This document shows positions 25,720 to 33,542 of a stretch of 45,202 bases of DNA, one piece after another. The notes beneath the pieces are model-generated. The model saw nothing but the letters and a program-made list of their open reading frames with translations. It was not told where the DNA came from and searched no databases. This DNA comes from Deltaproteobacteria bacterium. Its GTDB lineage: Bacteria > Myxococcota_A > UBA796 > GCA-2862545. Both the position numbers and the translations under genes were made by a program. How positions within the stretch are numbered: position 1 is the stretch's first letter; the number at the start of each line of letters is the position of its first letter. The stretch covers positions 1-45,202 of the forward strand of contig REDI01000006.1 of NCBI GenBank assembly GCA_007693595.1, written 5' to 3'.

Positions 25720-25788
25720 CGGGGCTCCAGGGATGCCGGGTGAGCGCGCCTGTAACACTCAGGCGCGTGGGTGGGGCCCCGACGGGGC

Positions 25789-26559
25789 TCAGCGTAGGAT
25801 CACCTCGTCACGGGGGAGCTCGCGCAGGCGCGCGAGCTCGTCGGCCATGCGCTGCCGCACGAGCTCGGCGAGGCGGGGGGCGTCGGGGGCTGCGTCGGGC
25901 GAGATGGGCTCGAGCACCGAGACCTTGATGCGCATAAACCACGGACTGAGGATGAAGAGTCCGTGCTTGGGCAGGGCCTCGAGGGTCCCGTCGATCACGA
26001 TCGGCGCGATCGGTACGCCGACCTTTCGGGCCAGGGTGAAGGCGCCGTGCTTGAAGGCTTTGAGCTTGCCCGTCGCAGACCGGGTCCCTTCGGGGAACAT
26101 CATGATCGACGAGCCCTGCTCGAGGTGTCGCTCGCAGTGGGCGAGCATGTCGGCGATGCTCTCTTTGTCGCCCCGAACCAGGCCGACGTAGTCATTGGCG
26201 ACCATGTTCCACCCGATCAGGGGCACCTTGAAGATCGAGGCCTTGCTCACCCACTTGTAGTGTCGAAAGAGCCCGAACAAGACCAGGATGTCGCCCAAGG
26301 ACTGGTGGTTCGCCACGATCATGTAGGTCCTGTCTTTCTTTATGCGGTCACGCCCGGACCACGAGGCGCGCCACAGAGGCAAGCAGGCGACGTAGTGGTA
26401 GCCCCACAGGCAACTGTAGAGGTGGAGGAGCCGGCGCCGCTTGTCGGTGAGGATGCTCACCGCGGCGATGGGCAAGGAGCCGAGCCACCACACGATGTTG
26501 CTCACCAAGAGGTAGGACCAGAGGAAGAACGTCGTGAACCAGATCCGAAGTCGGGTCAT
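25789..26559 (-). CDS. plsC: 1-acyl-sn-glycerol-3-phosphate acyltransferase family protein
   Basis: 256 residues, ATG at 26559. The catalytic motif NHQSLGD (NHxxxxD form) is at 84-90 and the substrate-binding motif FPEGTR at 155-160, followed by PIAPIVI. Hydrophobic N-terminal segments fit a membrane-associated acyltransferase. PlsC transfers an acyl group to lysophosphatidic acid to form phosphatidic acid, a step of phospholipid synthesis. It is the first gene of the minus-strand run PlsC, M3 peptidase, nuclease, ATPase, TOPRIM-like. The promoter must lie in the 96-base divergent gap to the CocE-type gene, which also contains a strong inverted repeat. Confidence 0.93.
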   Translation of the reverse strand: MTRLRIWFTTFFLWSYLLVSNIVWWLGSLPIAAVSILTDKRRRLLHLYSCLWGYHYVACLPLWRASWSGRDRIKKDRTYMIVANHQSLGDILVLFGLFRHYKWVSKASIFKVPLIGWNMVANDYVGLVRGDKESIADMLAHCERHLEQGSSIMMFPEGTRSATGKLKAFKHGAFTLARKVGVPIAPIVIDGTLEALPKHGLFILSPWFMRIKVSVLEPISPDAAPDAPRLAELVRQRMADELARLRELPRDEVILR

Positions 26560-26598
26560 GGGGCCTCAGGGGCTGTCTCGGACACAACATAACCGATG

Positions 26599-26620
26599 AA
26601 CAGCCCGTACAAGGGCTGTT
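26599..26620. promoter_or_regulatory. Perfect inverted repeat in plsC/CocE divergent intergenic region
   Basis: An 8-base perfect palindromic pair, AACAGCCC and GGGCTGTT, separated by GTACAA. It lies about 40 bases upstream of plsC and about 35 bases before the CocE-type gene on the other strand. No gene ends here, so a terminator is unlikely; a transcription factor binding site for one or both divergent promoters is the simplest reading. The binding protein is unknown. Confidence 0.5.
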
Positions 26621-26655
26621 GGCCCGAGTTATCGTAGGGCCTCGCCGGAGGGCCC

Positions 26656-28950
26656 GTGCGCTTCCTCGCCCCGTTTCTTCTGCTGGCCGCTTGTTCACCG
26701 ACCGAGCTCGACCTCGTGGTGCGCGCCGACTTCACCGTGCGTCCGGGGGTCGAGACCGCGACCGTGCTCGATGGCCGGCCCTTCACCCCCTACACCCTGC
26801 TCTCCGAAGATGGGGAGCGCCTCATCACCGTCACCTCCGACGATCTGGGTCAGGCTCACTTCGCCTACGTCCCTTCGAGCCTCGTGACGGTGCAGAGCGG
26901 CGAAGGCACCGAGTTCCCCTTCGCCGACGGCGAGGTCCTCGCCGGTGGGCGGTACTACGAGGTCGTCGACGAGGAGCGCGGTGAGACCTCGGCGCCCTTC
27001 CGAGTGCTCGCGCTGCGCGACGTACCCAGACCCGAGTTCTACCGCGCGCAGAGGGTCGAGGGCATGGAGTGGTCTCCTATCGAGGGACCGAAGGGGGAGC
27101 CCCAGGAGTACCTGACCTACCTGGTCATGCGCGATGGGGTGACCCTCTCCGCCATGGTGCGCTACCCGGATCACCGGCTCTATGGTGAGGGGCCGTGGCC
27201 TACGGTCGTCGAGTACTCGGGCTACTCCCCCTCCAGGCCTGACCGGGCCGACACGGGCACGATGATCGCCAACGCATTGGGCTACGCCACGGTGAGCGTC
27301 AACATGCGGGGCACGGGCTGCTCGGGCGGGGTCTTCGACGTGTTCAACCGCGCTCAGCACGCCGATGGCTACGACATCGTCGAGACCATCGCGCGTCAGC
27401 CCTGGGTGCTCGGGGGGCGCGTGGGCATGGTGGGCTTGTCCTACCCTGGGATCTCGCAGCTCTATGTGGCCTCGACCAACCCGTCCTCCCTCGCGGCCAT
27501 CGTGCCCAAGTCTGTCATCGCCGACGCCTGGGAGATGCAATGGCCCGGCGGCATCTACAACGTCGGATTCACCGAGCAGTGGGTCGACGAGCGGGAGCGA
27601 CAGACGGGGACGGGGCAGGGCTGGGTCCGTCGTCGCATCGAGGCGGGCGATGAGGAGTGCGAGCACAACGTGAGGCTCTCCCGCCAGAACTTCAACTTCG
27701 AAAGCTTCTTTCGTCAGCTCGAGTTTCGACCTCCGAACTCGGATGATCGCGATCTGCGTCAGCTCTCGGAGCCGATCGAAGCGGCGGTTTACCTGAGCGG
27801 CCAGTGGCAGGATGAGCAGACCGGAGCCCAGTTCGCCGAGCTCGTCCATCGCTTCCACTCCGCCCGCTACGTTCGGGCCTTCCTCGCGAATGGACGCCAC
27901 CCCGACGGCTATGCCCCCGACGTGGTCTTCGGCTGGTTCGAGTTTCTGGAGCTCTACCTGGCTGAGCGGATACCGCGCCTGAACGGAGCGATCCGGGTGG
28001 CAGCGGCGGGGCAGTTCGCGTCGAGCTTCGGCATCGAGAGCTATCGCTTCCCGGCGGATCGCTTCGACGACGCGGACGACTACGCACAGGCCCTCGCGCG
28101 CTACGAGTCGGAGCCCCCGATCACGGTCCTGTTCGAGAACGGGGCGGGCTCCCAGGTCGATGGGGCGCCGGTGGCGCGCTCCGAGATCCAGACGACAAGC
28201 TGGCCTCCCCCTGGATCCATGACCCGGACCTTTCACGCCACGCGTGACGGCCAGCTTGCAGACGACCCTCCATCCCAAGGCGGGGTCCATCGCTGGAGCC
28301 ACGATCCTCACGCCGGCTCTATCGACTTTTTCGGCCCGCGGGGCTATGAGCTCCTCCCGACGCTGTGGGACGAGGACTGGACGCGATTCGCTCCGGGCGA
28401 CGCGGTCTCTTACCTCACCGCGCCCATGTCGGACGACGTCGTGCTCGCAGGCCCCGGAGTCGTCGAGCTCTATGTCCGAAGCCCCGAGGTGGATGACGTG
28501 CACGTTCAGGTCACCCTCACCGAGGTCCGCGCCGATGGTCACGAGGTATACGTCCAGTCCGGCTGGCTCAGGCTGGGTCATCGGGCCGCGAGCCGCGATG
28601 GGCTCCGCGTCGAACGCTGGTTCGACGAGCGGGACTTCGCCCCGGTAGAGCTGGGGGCATGGACCCGGGCCGATGTCGAGATCCCAGCCTTTGCGCATCC
28701 CTTCCGGCAAGGTTCTCGCTTGCGCATGGTGGTGAGCAGCCCCGGCCGGGACCACGGAACCTGGCTCTTCGAGCCGCCCCCTTACGATGGTATCCCTCGT
28801 TTCGATCTCGGAGTCGGGGGGGGGCATCCCACACAGCTCGGCTTGGTCCAGATCCCCGGCGTGCCGATCGCCGAAGGGCTGCCTCCCTGCCCCTCGCTCC
28901 GCGGACAGCCTTGCCGCGTCTACGAACCCATCGACAACGTGTCGGACTGA
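26656..28950 (+). CDS. CocE/NonD-family hydrolase lipoprotein
   Basis: 764 residues from GTG 26656, supported by GGAGG four bases upstream. The signal peptide ends with the lipobox LLLAAC. An N-terminal beta domain (about 20-140) precedes the X-Pro dipeptidyl peptidase S15/CocE alpha-beta hydrolase. The nucleophile motif GLSYPG contains S262, with D386 (GQWQDEQ) and H415 (NGRHPDGY) completing a catalytic triad at a CocE-like spacing (D to H 29 residues). A C-terminal jelly-roll (about 545-745), the XPP_C domain, follows. The family hydrolyses esters or N-terminal X-Pro dipeptides; the substrate is not readable. The gene faces a likely terminator at 28954 and stands 174 bases before the caspase cassette. 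Confidence 0.9.
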   Translation: MRFLAPFLLLAACSPTELDLVVRADFTVRPGVETATVLDGRPFTPYTLLSEDGERLITVTSDDLGQAHFAYVPSSLVTVQSGEGTEFPFADGEVLAGGRYYEVVDEERGETSAPFRVLALRDVPRPEFYRAQRVEGMEWSPIEGPKGEPQEYLTYLVMRDGVTLSAMVRYPDHRLYGEGPWPTVVEYSGYSPSRPDRADTGTMIANALGYATVSVNMRGTGCSGGVFDVFNRAQHADGYDIVETIARQPWVLGGRVGMVGLSYPGISQLYVASTNPSSLAAIVPKSVIADAWEMQWPGGIYNVGFTEQWVDERERQTGTGQGWVRRRIEAGDEECEHNVRLSRQNFNFESFFRQLEFRPPNSDDRDLRQLSEPIEAAVYLSGQWQDEQTGAQFAELVHRFHSARYVRAFLANGRHPDGYAPDVVFGWFEFLELYLAERIPRLNGAIRVAAAGQFASSFGIESYRFPADRFDDADDYAQALARYESEPPITVLFENGAGSQVDGAPVARSEIQTTSWPPPGSMTRTFHATRDGQLADDPPSQGGVHRWSHDPHAGSIDFFGPRGYELLPTLWDEDWTRFAPGDAVSYLTAPMSDDVVLAGPGVVELYVRSPEVDDVHVQVTLTEVRADGHEVYVQSGWLRLGHRAASRDGLRVERWFDERDFAPVELGAWTRADVEIPAFAHPFRQGSRLRMVVSSPGRDHGTWLFEPPPYDGIPRFDLGVGGGHPTQLGLVQIPGVPIAEGLPPCPSLRGQPCRVYEPIDNVSD

Positions 28951-28953
28951 GAG

Positions 28954-29008
28954 CCCCCGTCTTTGGGCGTCTTCTCGATCCCGTCGCACGGAAGAGGGGG
29001 ACTTTTTT
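28954..29008 (+). terminator. Possible Rho-independent terminator after CocE-type gene
   Basis: CCCCCGTCTT (28954-28963) can pair with AAGAGGGGG (28992-29000) in nine base pairs with one bulged G, a 28-base loop, followed at 29003-29008 by six T. The arrangement begins four bases after the stop codon of the hydrolase gene. The loop is longer than usual, so the strength is uncertain. Confidence 0.45.
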
Positions 29009-29023
29009 GGTGAGCCCGGTCTA

Positions 29024-29069
29024 GGACCGAGCTATCCACGAGGCGGAAGTCGGTCCCGGATTTTTTTTT
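29024..29069 (+). terminator. Second hairpin with T9 run before caspase cassette
   Basis: GGACCGA (29024-29030) and TCGGTCC (29050-29056) form a perfect 7-base stem with a 19-base loop, followed four bases later by nine consecutive T (29061-29069). It may be a terminator that insulates the caspase cassette from the upstream gene. A T9 run is very rare in this GC-rich DNA and could slip, although it lies upstream of the preferred start codon. Confidence 0.4.
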
Positions 29070-29124
29070 GAATAGGTGGACGGGACGGGTCGTCTTTGCC
29101 ACCTTCGCACTTCTTGGAGCCCTT

Positions 29125-30426
29125 GTGTTGATTCTCTTTCTCGGCTGGATCCTGGCGGGCGTGGCGAGCGCCACAGAGCTGCCGGACCTCATGAAGCCCC
29201 TTCGGAGCGGGGAGCGCGCCGCAGGCGACGTGGCGGTAGTCATCGGCATCGAGTCCTACCCCTTCGCCTCCGACGTCCCCTACGCCGCCCGCGATGCCCA
29301 GGCGATGTATACTTGGCTGCTCCATACTCGCGGCATCTCCCAAGACCGCATCCGCTTGCTCGATGGGGGGGCCAGCCGAGAAGACATGATCGAGGCGTCT
29401 ACGTGGGCGGGTGAGCTGGCTGGGCCTGACGCCACGGTCTGGTTCACCTTTGCGGGCCACGGAGCGGCGGACCCCTCGACGGGGGAGCGGGTGTTGCTCG
29501 GCGATGACGTGCGGCGACAGGCGTCCTCGATCACCCACCGCGGGGTGGCGGTCTCGGAGCTGCGTCGAGCGGCCGGAGCGGGCGGCGCCGAGGTCTTCAT
29601 GCTCGTCGACGCGTGCTATGCCGGGGTGGGGCGTGACGGTGAAGAGCTGCTGGCGGGTACGCGCTTCTTGGTGCCCGTCGCTGAGGTCAACCCCGAGATG
29701 CGTGGTATCGAGTGGAGCGCGGCGGGGCCCAACCAACTCACGGGGCCTCTAGAGCCCGCGGAACACGGGGCCTTCACCTACTTCGCCATCGGGGCGATGC
29801 GCGGCTGGGCCGATGGTTTCCTCGACGGATCGCCCGACGGGCAGGTCACCGCCGACGAGGCCCGCGCGTACGTCAACCACGCCTTGCGGGTCGCGGGGGT
29901 CGACGATCAGCACTCTCAGATCGTCGCCCCCGATCCCTCTCGGGTCGTGCTCGCGAAGTCTTCGCGCTTCGAAGAAGCGCCCGACCTCGAGGTCTTGCAA
30001 CGAGCGAACACACCGCGCCGTATCGGGCCCCAGCGTCCCTCCGTCGCCGGAGAAGGCCTCGACCCCACGGATCGGCGCGCGTTGGTCGAGTGGGCCTCCG
30101 AGCTCGTCGACACGTGCTACGCTCGCCACGCCGAAGGAACCTTCGGTATTCGTCAGTGGCGAGTCGCCTTTCGGATCCATCCCGAGCGGGGTCTACGCAT
30201 GGTGCGCGTCAGAACCCAGATCAATCTGATCACGAACTTCTACCGCGCCCGCCGCAGAGCCACACGCCTCTGCATCCGCGACGAGATCCGTGACGCGGAG
30301 TTCGCGGTCCCCGCGTCGGTCGTCAAGTTCTCGACGAACCTCAGAGCGAACGTCAGCAGTGAGTCGGGCGCCGAGCGCATGGTGCCAGACTCCATCCCGC
30401 TCCCCTTGCTGGGAGGGTTCCTGTGA
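29125..30426 (+). CDS. Exported caspase-like (C14) peptidase, paralogue 1
   Basis: 433 residues from GTG 29125 with GGAG six bases upstream and a signal peptide (about 1-16). The frame is open up to TTG 29068, which lies in the T9 run without a good ribosome site. The caspase p20 region follows: a GIESYP strand (41-46), H112 in TFAGHG and C164 in VDACYAG, the catalytic dyad. Downstream an EF-hand-like loop, DGSPDGQVTADE, precedes the helix near 258-270. The C-terminal part (about 340-425) has two Cys about 55 residues apart (DTCYARH and LCIRDE) in a strand-rich domain resembling the AgmX/PglI C-terminal domain of myxobacterial motility proteins. Export is unusual for caspases, which are normally cytoplasmic. 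The next gene begins 101 bases after the stop, although its open frame reaches back to it (TGATG). Confidence 0.82.
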   Translation: MLILFLGWILAGVASATELPDLMKPLRSGERAAGDVAVVIGIESYPFASDVPYAARDAQAMYTWLLHTRGISQDRIRLLDGGASREDMIEASTWAGELAGPDATVWFTFAGHGAADPSTGERVLLGDDVRRQASSITHRGVAVSELRRAAGAGGAEVFMLVDACYAGVGRDGEELLAGTRFLVPVAEVNPEMRGIEWSAAGPNQLTGPLEPAEHGAFTYFAIGAMRGWADGFLDGSPDGQVTADEARAYVNHALRVAGVDDQHSQIVAPDPSRVVLAKSSRFEEAPDLEVLQRANTPRRIGPQRPSVAGEGLDPTDRRALVEWASELVDTCYARHAEGTFGIRQWRVAFRIHPERGLRMVRVRTQINLITNFYRARRRATRLCIRDEIRDAEFAVPASVVKFSTNLRANVSSESGAERMVPDSIPLPLLGGFL

Positions 30427-30527
30427 TGAGCTTGACCGCAACAGACCTTTATCCAGAGGGAAGTCATGCGAGGTCGGTGGGGTTACGAAGCTCCACCCTC
30501 CGACCCCTCTCCTCCCTTGGAGTGCTC

Positions 30528-32249
30528 ATGATCGCCTCGACCCTCCTTTCGGTCGTCCTCTCGTTGGCCCCGGCTCACGCGAACGACGCGCCCGACATCC
30601 TCGAGCCCCTTCGCACCGGCGAGCGGACTCCAGCCGACGCCGCCGTGGTGATCGGCATCGAGAACTACCCCTTCGTGTCCGACGTCCCTCACGCCCAGCG
30701 CGACGCCCAGGCCATGTACAACCTGCTCGTCTTCACCCGCGGGGTGCCGGCCGACCGGGTCACGCTCCTCGATCGCGGCGCGAGCCGAGAGCAGATCCTC
30801 TCGGCGGTCGAGCGCGCCGGGGGGCAGGTAGGCCGAGATGGCACCGTCTGGGTCTACTTCGCGGGTCATGGCGCGGCCGACACGGCGACCGGCGACCGTC
30901 TCCTCCTCGGCGATGATGTTCGTCAAGACTCTTCGGCCTTCAGCGCCCGCGGGGTCTCGGTCAAGGAGCTCAAGGAGCTCGCCGGCAAGGGGGGCGGCTC
31001 GGTCTACATGATGGTCGATGCCTGCTACGCGGGAGTGGGGCGTGACGGCGAGGAGCTTCTGGCGGGCAAGCGCTTCTTGGTCCCGGCGTACACGAACCAG
31101 GCCAACGCGCGCTTGCTCGAGTGGAACGCCGCAGGCGCCAACCAGCTCTCGGGTCCCATCGACGCGGTGAGGCACGGCGCCTTCACCTACTTCGCGGTGG
31201 GCGCGCTGCGCGGTTGGGCCGACGGCCACCTCGACGGTAAGCCCGACGGCAAGGTCACGGCCGAAGAAGCCAAGGTCTACGTCAACAGCGCGCTGCGTAC
31301 CCTTCAGAACCACGACCAGCAGTCTGTGCTCACCGCGACCGATCCGAGCCGGGTGGTCTTGTCGAGCTCCGATCGGCTCGAGTCGGGCCCCGATGTCCGG
31401 CTCATCTCTTCGCTCCGCGAGGCCCCGCCGGCCTCTGAGCCGTCGACGTCGCAGCCCTCGGCGCCCGCGGCGAGCGGTCCTCAGCCCCCGGCCGACTCGT
31501 CCAACCGCAACGCGGTCCAGGCTTGGGTCAACCATGTGGTGAACGAGTGCTATCACCAGCACGGTCAAGAAGACGCCTCGTTGCGCCAGTGGTACGTTCG
31601 CTTCCGTGTCCATCCCCGTCGTGGGCTCGGCGGCATGATCATCAGCGCCCCCGAGGCCTCGATGAGCCACAGCATGTCGGCGGTCCATACCTGCATCCGC
31701 GGCGAGATCCGAGGTCATTCCTTCGACCTGCCCCGATCGGCGGTGACGTACCAGAACTACCACACGGCCGAGGCGGCTCCGTCGCCGCCGCCTCCGCCGG
31801 TCGCTCAGCGAACCGAGCGCGAGCGCACGCCGCGGCAAGATCGCCCCCGAGGCGGCCCCGGCATCGAGATCGATACCCCAGACGGCCGGTTCTCGATGAC
31901 TATCCCTGGCGCGACCACCGGCCCCGAGCGGGACACGAGGCGCCGCTCCAGCCCGGCTCCCGCGGAGCCTCAGCTCCCCAACGAGGTCGAGATCGTGCTG
32001 CGTAACCCCGACAACGACTGGACCGATGTTCGGATCAACGGCGAGGTGGTCGCGGAGTTCCGCAACCAGCGCGAGATGACGGTCACCGTTCGCCCCGGCA
32101 CGCACTTCATCGAGTTTGTCCCCTTCATGAAAGACACCCCCTTCGCCTCTGGCCGTCTCGAAACGGGCACGGCCGACAACATCATCTTCGGGTTGAGCCA
32201 CAGTAATGGCGTGACCTGTTTCAACCACGATGGCTGGCAACCACGCTAG
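30528..32249 (+). CDS. Exported caspase-like (C14) peptidase, paralogue 2 with extra C-terminal domain
   Basis: 573 residues from ATG 30528 with GGAG five bases upstream and a clear signal peptide (MIASTLLSVVLSLAPAHA). H114 in YFAGHG and C166 in VDACYAG form the catalytic dyad. An EF-hand-like loop, DGKPDGKVTAEE, follows the p20 region. A Pro/Ala/Ser-rich linker (about 310-350) leads to the same two-Cys domain as in paralogue 1 (NECYHQH and TCIRGE), then a Pro/Arg-rich disordered stretch and a final beta domain (about 495-570). Residues 25-170 and the two-Cys domain are clearly homologous to the preceding gene, so tandem duplication followed by C-terminal extension is likely. Substrate and activator are unknown. 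Confidence 0.85.
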   Translation: MIASTLLSVVLSLAPAHANDAPDILEPLRTGERTPADAAVVIGIENYPFVSDVPHAQRDAQAMYNLLVFTRGVPADRVTLLDRGASREQILSAVERAGGQVGRDGTVWVYFAGHGAADTATGDRLLLGDDVRQDSSAFSARGVSVKELKELAGKGGGSVYMMVDACYAGVGRDGEELLAGKRFLVPAYTNQANARLLEWNAAGANQLSGPIDAVRHGAFTYFAVGALRGWADGHLDGKPDGKVTAEEAKVYVNSALRTLQNHDQQSVLTATDPSRVVLSSSDRLESGPDVRLISSLREAPPASEPSTSQPSAPAASGPQPPADSSNRNAVQAWVNHVVNECYHQHGQEDASLRQWYVRFRVHPRRGLGGMIISAPEASMSHSMSAVHTCIRGEIRGHSFDLPRSAVTYQNYHTAEAAPSPPPPPVAQRTERERTPRQDRPRGGPGIEIDTPDGRFSMTIPGATTGPERDTRRRSSPAPAEPQLPNEVEIVLRNPDNDWTDVRINGEVVAEFRNQREMTVTVRPGTHFIEFVPFMKDTPFASGRLETGTADNIIFGLSHSNGVTCFNHDGWQPR

Positions 32250-32313
32250 TCTTGCTCGGCGCACCGCGCCCAACCCTCCAACGGGCTACGGCCCACCGTA
32301 TCGGAGCTACATC

Positions 32314-33540
32314 ATGCGCACTGCGATGCTATTGACCCTTCCGCTCGTGCTGGCTGCGTCCTGCACTCCCAAGACCCAGGCGCCCGAGGGCGTAGGACCC
32401 ACGGTGGTGGCGCCGCAGAACCTGTTCCTGCGCAACGCCTTCGATGCGGATCCCACCATGTACCTCGGCCGGTTCGTGCCCGATAGCGACGAGCCCATCG
32501 ATGAGTCTTCGGCCATGCAGCTCCCCTGCTCGCAACACATCTCCTACCGCAAGATCGACGGCGGCGGGGTTGTCTACGACGAGATGTTCAACGCCTCCAC
32601 CGAGGCGGCCGCCCGCGTCGGCGTCCCGCTCATAGCCAACGCCTCGATCGGCGCTAGCGCCTCCCAGGTCGTGCGGGTCCGCTACGAGCTCACCGACAAG
32701 CTCGTCGCCGACATCCAAGACCCGGCTGCCTTCGAGGCCTGCTGCAGCCGGGCGCCCGACCAGTGCACCGAGCGCTTTATCGGCGAGTTCATCGGGGGTA
32801 CGGGCTCGGTCTTCTACTCCTCGGGTCAGAGCGCGGGGGCGAAGGGCTCCGGCGTGAGCCCCTCGGGAGGCTCGGGCGACCTCGAGTTCCGTCACGGCAT
32901 GGCCTGGCAGCGCTCGATCGAGTTCCCCCGCCCGATCTACTTCGCCTTCAAGACCTCGCGCAACCAGTTCACCGGCCAGCAGGTCGAGGGCGGCTGTGGT
33001 CCCTGGACCAACGCCCCGCCGCGTAGCAGCCAAGGTCGATACTTCGTCGGCATCTCCATGCCGATGCCTACTCAGATGGAGGCGCGCGACACGGCGCTTC
33101 GCAACGGGCGTGAGCAGGTAATCCGCTACATCGCCGAAGGGATCGACTCGGGCTCGCTCTCGGTGCGGGTCACTCAAGGCCTGTCCAATGCCTTGCAGAC
33201 CCAGGTCGAAGACGCGCGCGTCGTCGAGACGGCGGCCAGCGGGGTCGCTCGGCTTGTGGGCGATGAGGCGTGGTGTGTGGAGCCCACCGCGACCCCAGGC
33301 GGCAACGTCTACGTCGCCAAGGTCCTCATGTTCTTCCCCCGCGCCCAAGAAGAGGCGGCGATCCGCGCCTTCGCGGATGCGGCGGGCATCGAGGCCCCCG
33401 AGAACGAGATCGAGCGCGGCCCTCGGAACGAGGCCCCGCCCGATCCGACCCCCGGCCGTGATCGCACGCCGAGCGAGACCTCGCCGCAGCCCTCTGGGGA
33501 TCGCGGGGGCCGCACCACCACCCGTGGTGGAGGCCGCTGA
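32314..33540 (+). CDS. LPP20-like lipoprotein of caspase cassette
   Basis: 408 residues from ATG 32314, with GGAG eight bases upstream; the open frame extends back to 32230, overlapping the caspase gene, but the signal peptide with lipobox LAASC begins here. An N-terminal domain of about 200 residues with several Cys pairs (CC at about 155-165) is followed by an LPP20-type helix-strand segment (about 250-340: MEARDTALRNGREQVIRYI). The tail from about 350 is Pro/Arg-rich and probably disordered. Function unknown. Position directly between the caspases and the DUF4384 lipoprotein, on the same strand, suggests a periplasmic or outer membrane partner. Confidence 0.72.
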   Translation: MRTAMLLTLPLVLAASCTPKTQAPEGVGPTVVAPQNLFLRNAFDADPTMYLGRFVPDSDEPIDESSAMQLPCSQHISYRKIDGGGVVYDEMFNASTEAAARVGVPLIANASIGASASQVVRVRYELTDKLVADIQDPAAFEACCSRAPDQCTERFIGEFIGGTGSVFYSSGQSAGAKGSGVSPSGGSGDLEFRHGMAWQRSIEFPRPIYFAFKTSRNQFTGQQVEGGCGPWTNAPPRSSQGRYFVGISMPMPTQMEARDTALRNGREQVIRYIAEGIDSGSLSVRVTQGLSNALQTQVEDARVVETAASGVARLVGDEAWCVEPTATPGGNVYVAKVLMFFPRAQEEAAIRAFADAAGIEAPENEIERGPRNEAPPDPTPGRDRTPSETSPQPSGDRGGRTTTRGGGR

Positions 33541-33542
33541 TC

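Noticed and set aside
26695-28989. 764-codon open frame on the minus strand opposite the CocE-type gene
   Set aside because: High-GC shadow of the sense gene. The opposite strand has a signal peptide, lipobox and catalytic triad; the antisense product has no recognisable domain and is rich in Arg, Gly and His.
30483-32273. 596-codon open frame on the minus strand opposite caspase 2
   Set aside because: Shadow of the caspase gene; no domain, and extreme Arg/Gly composition.
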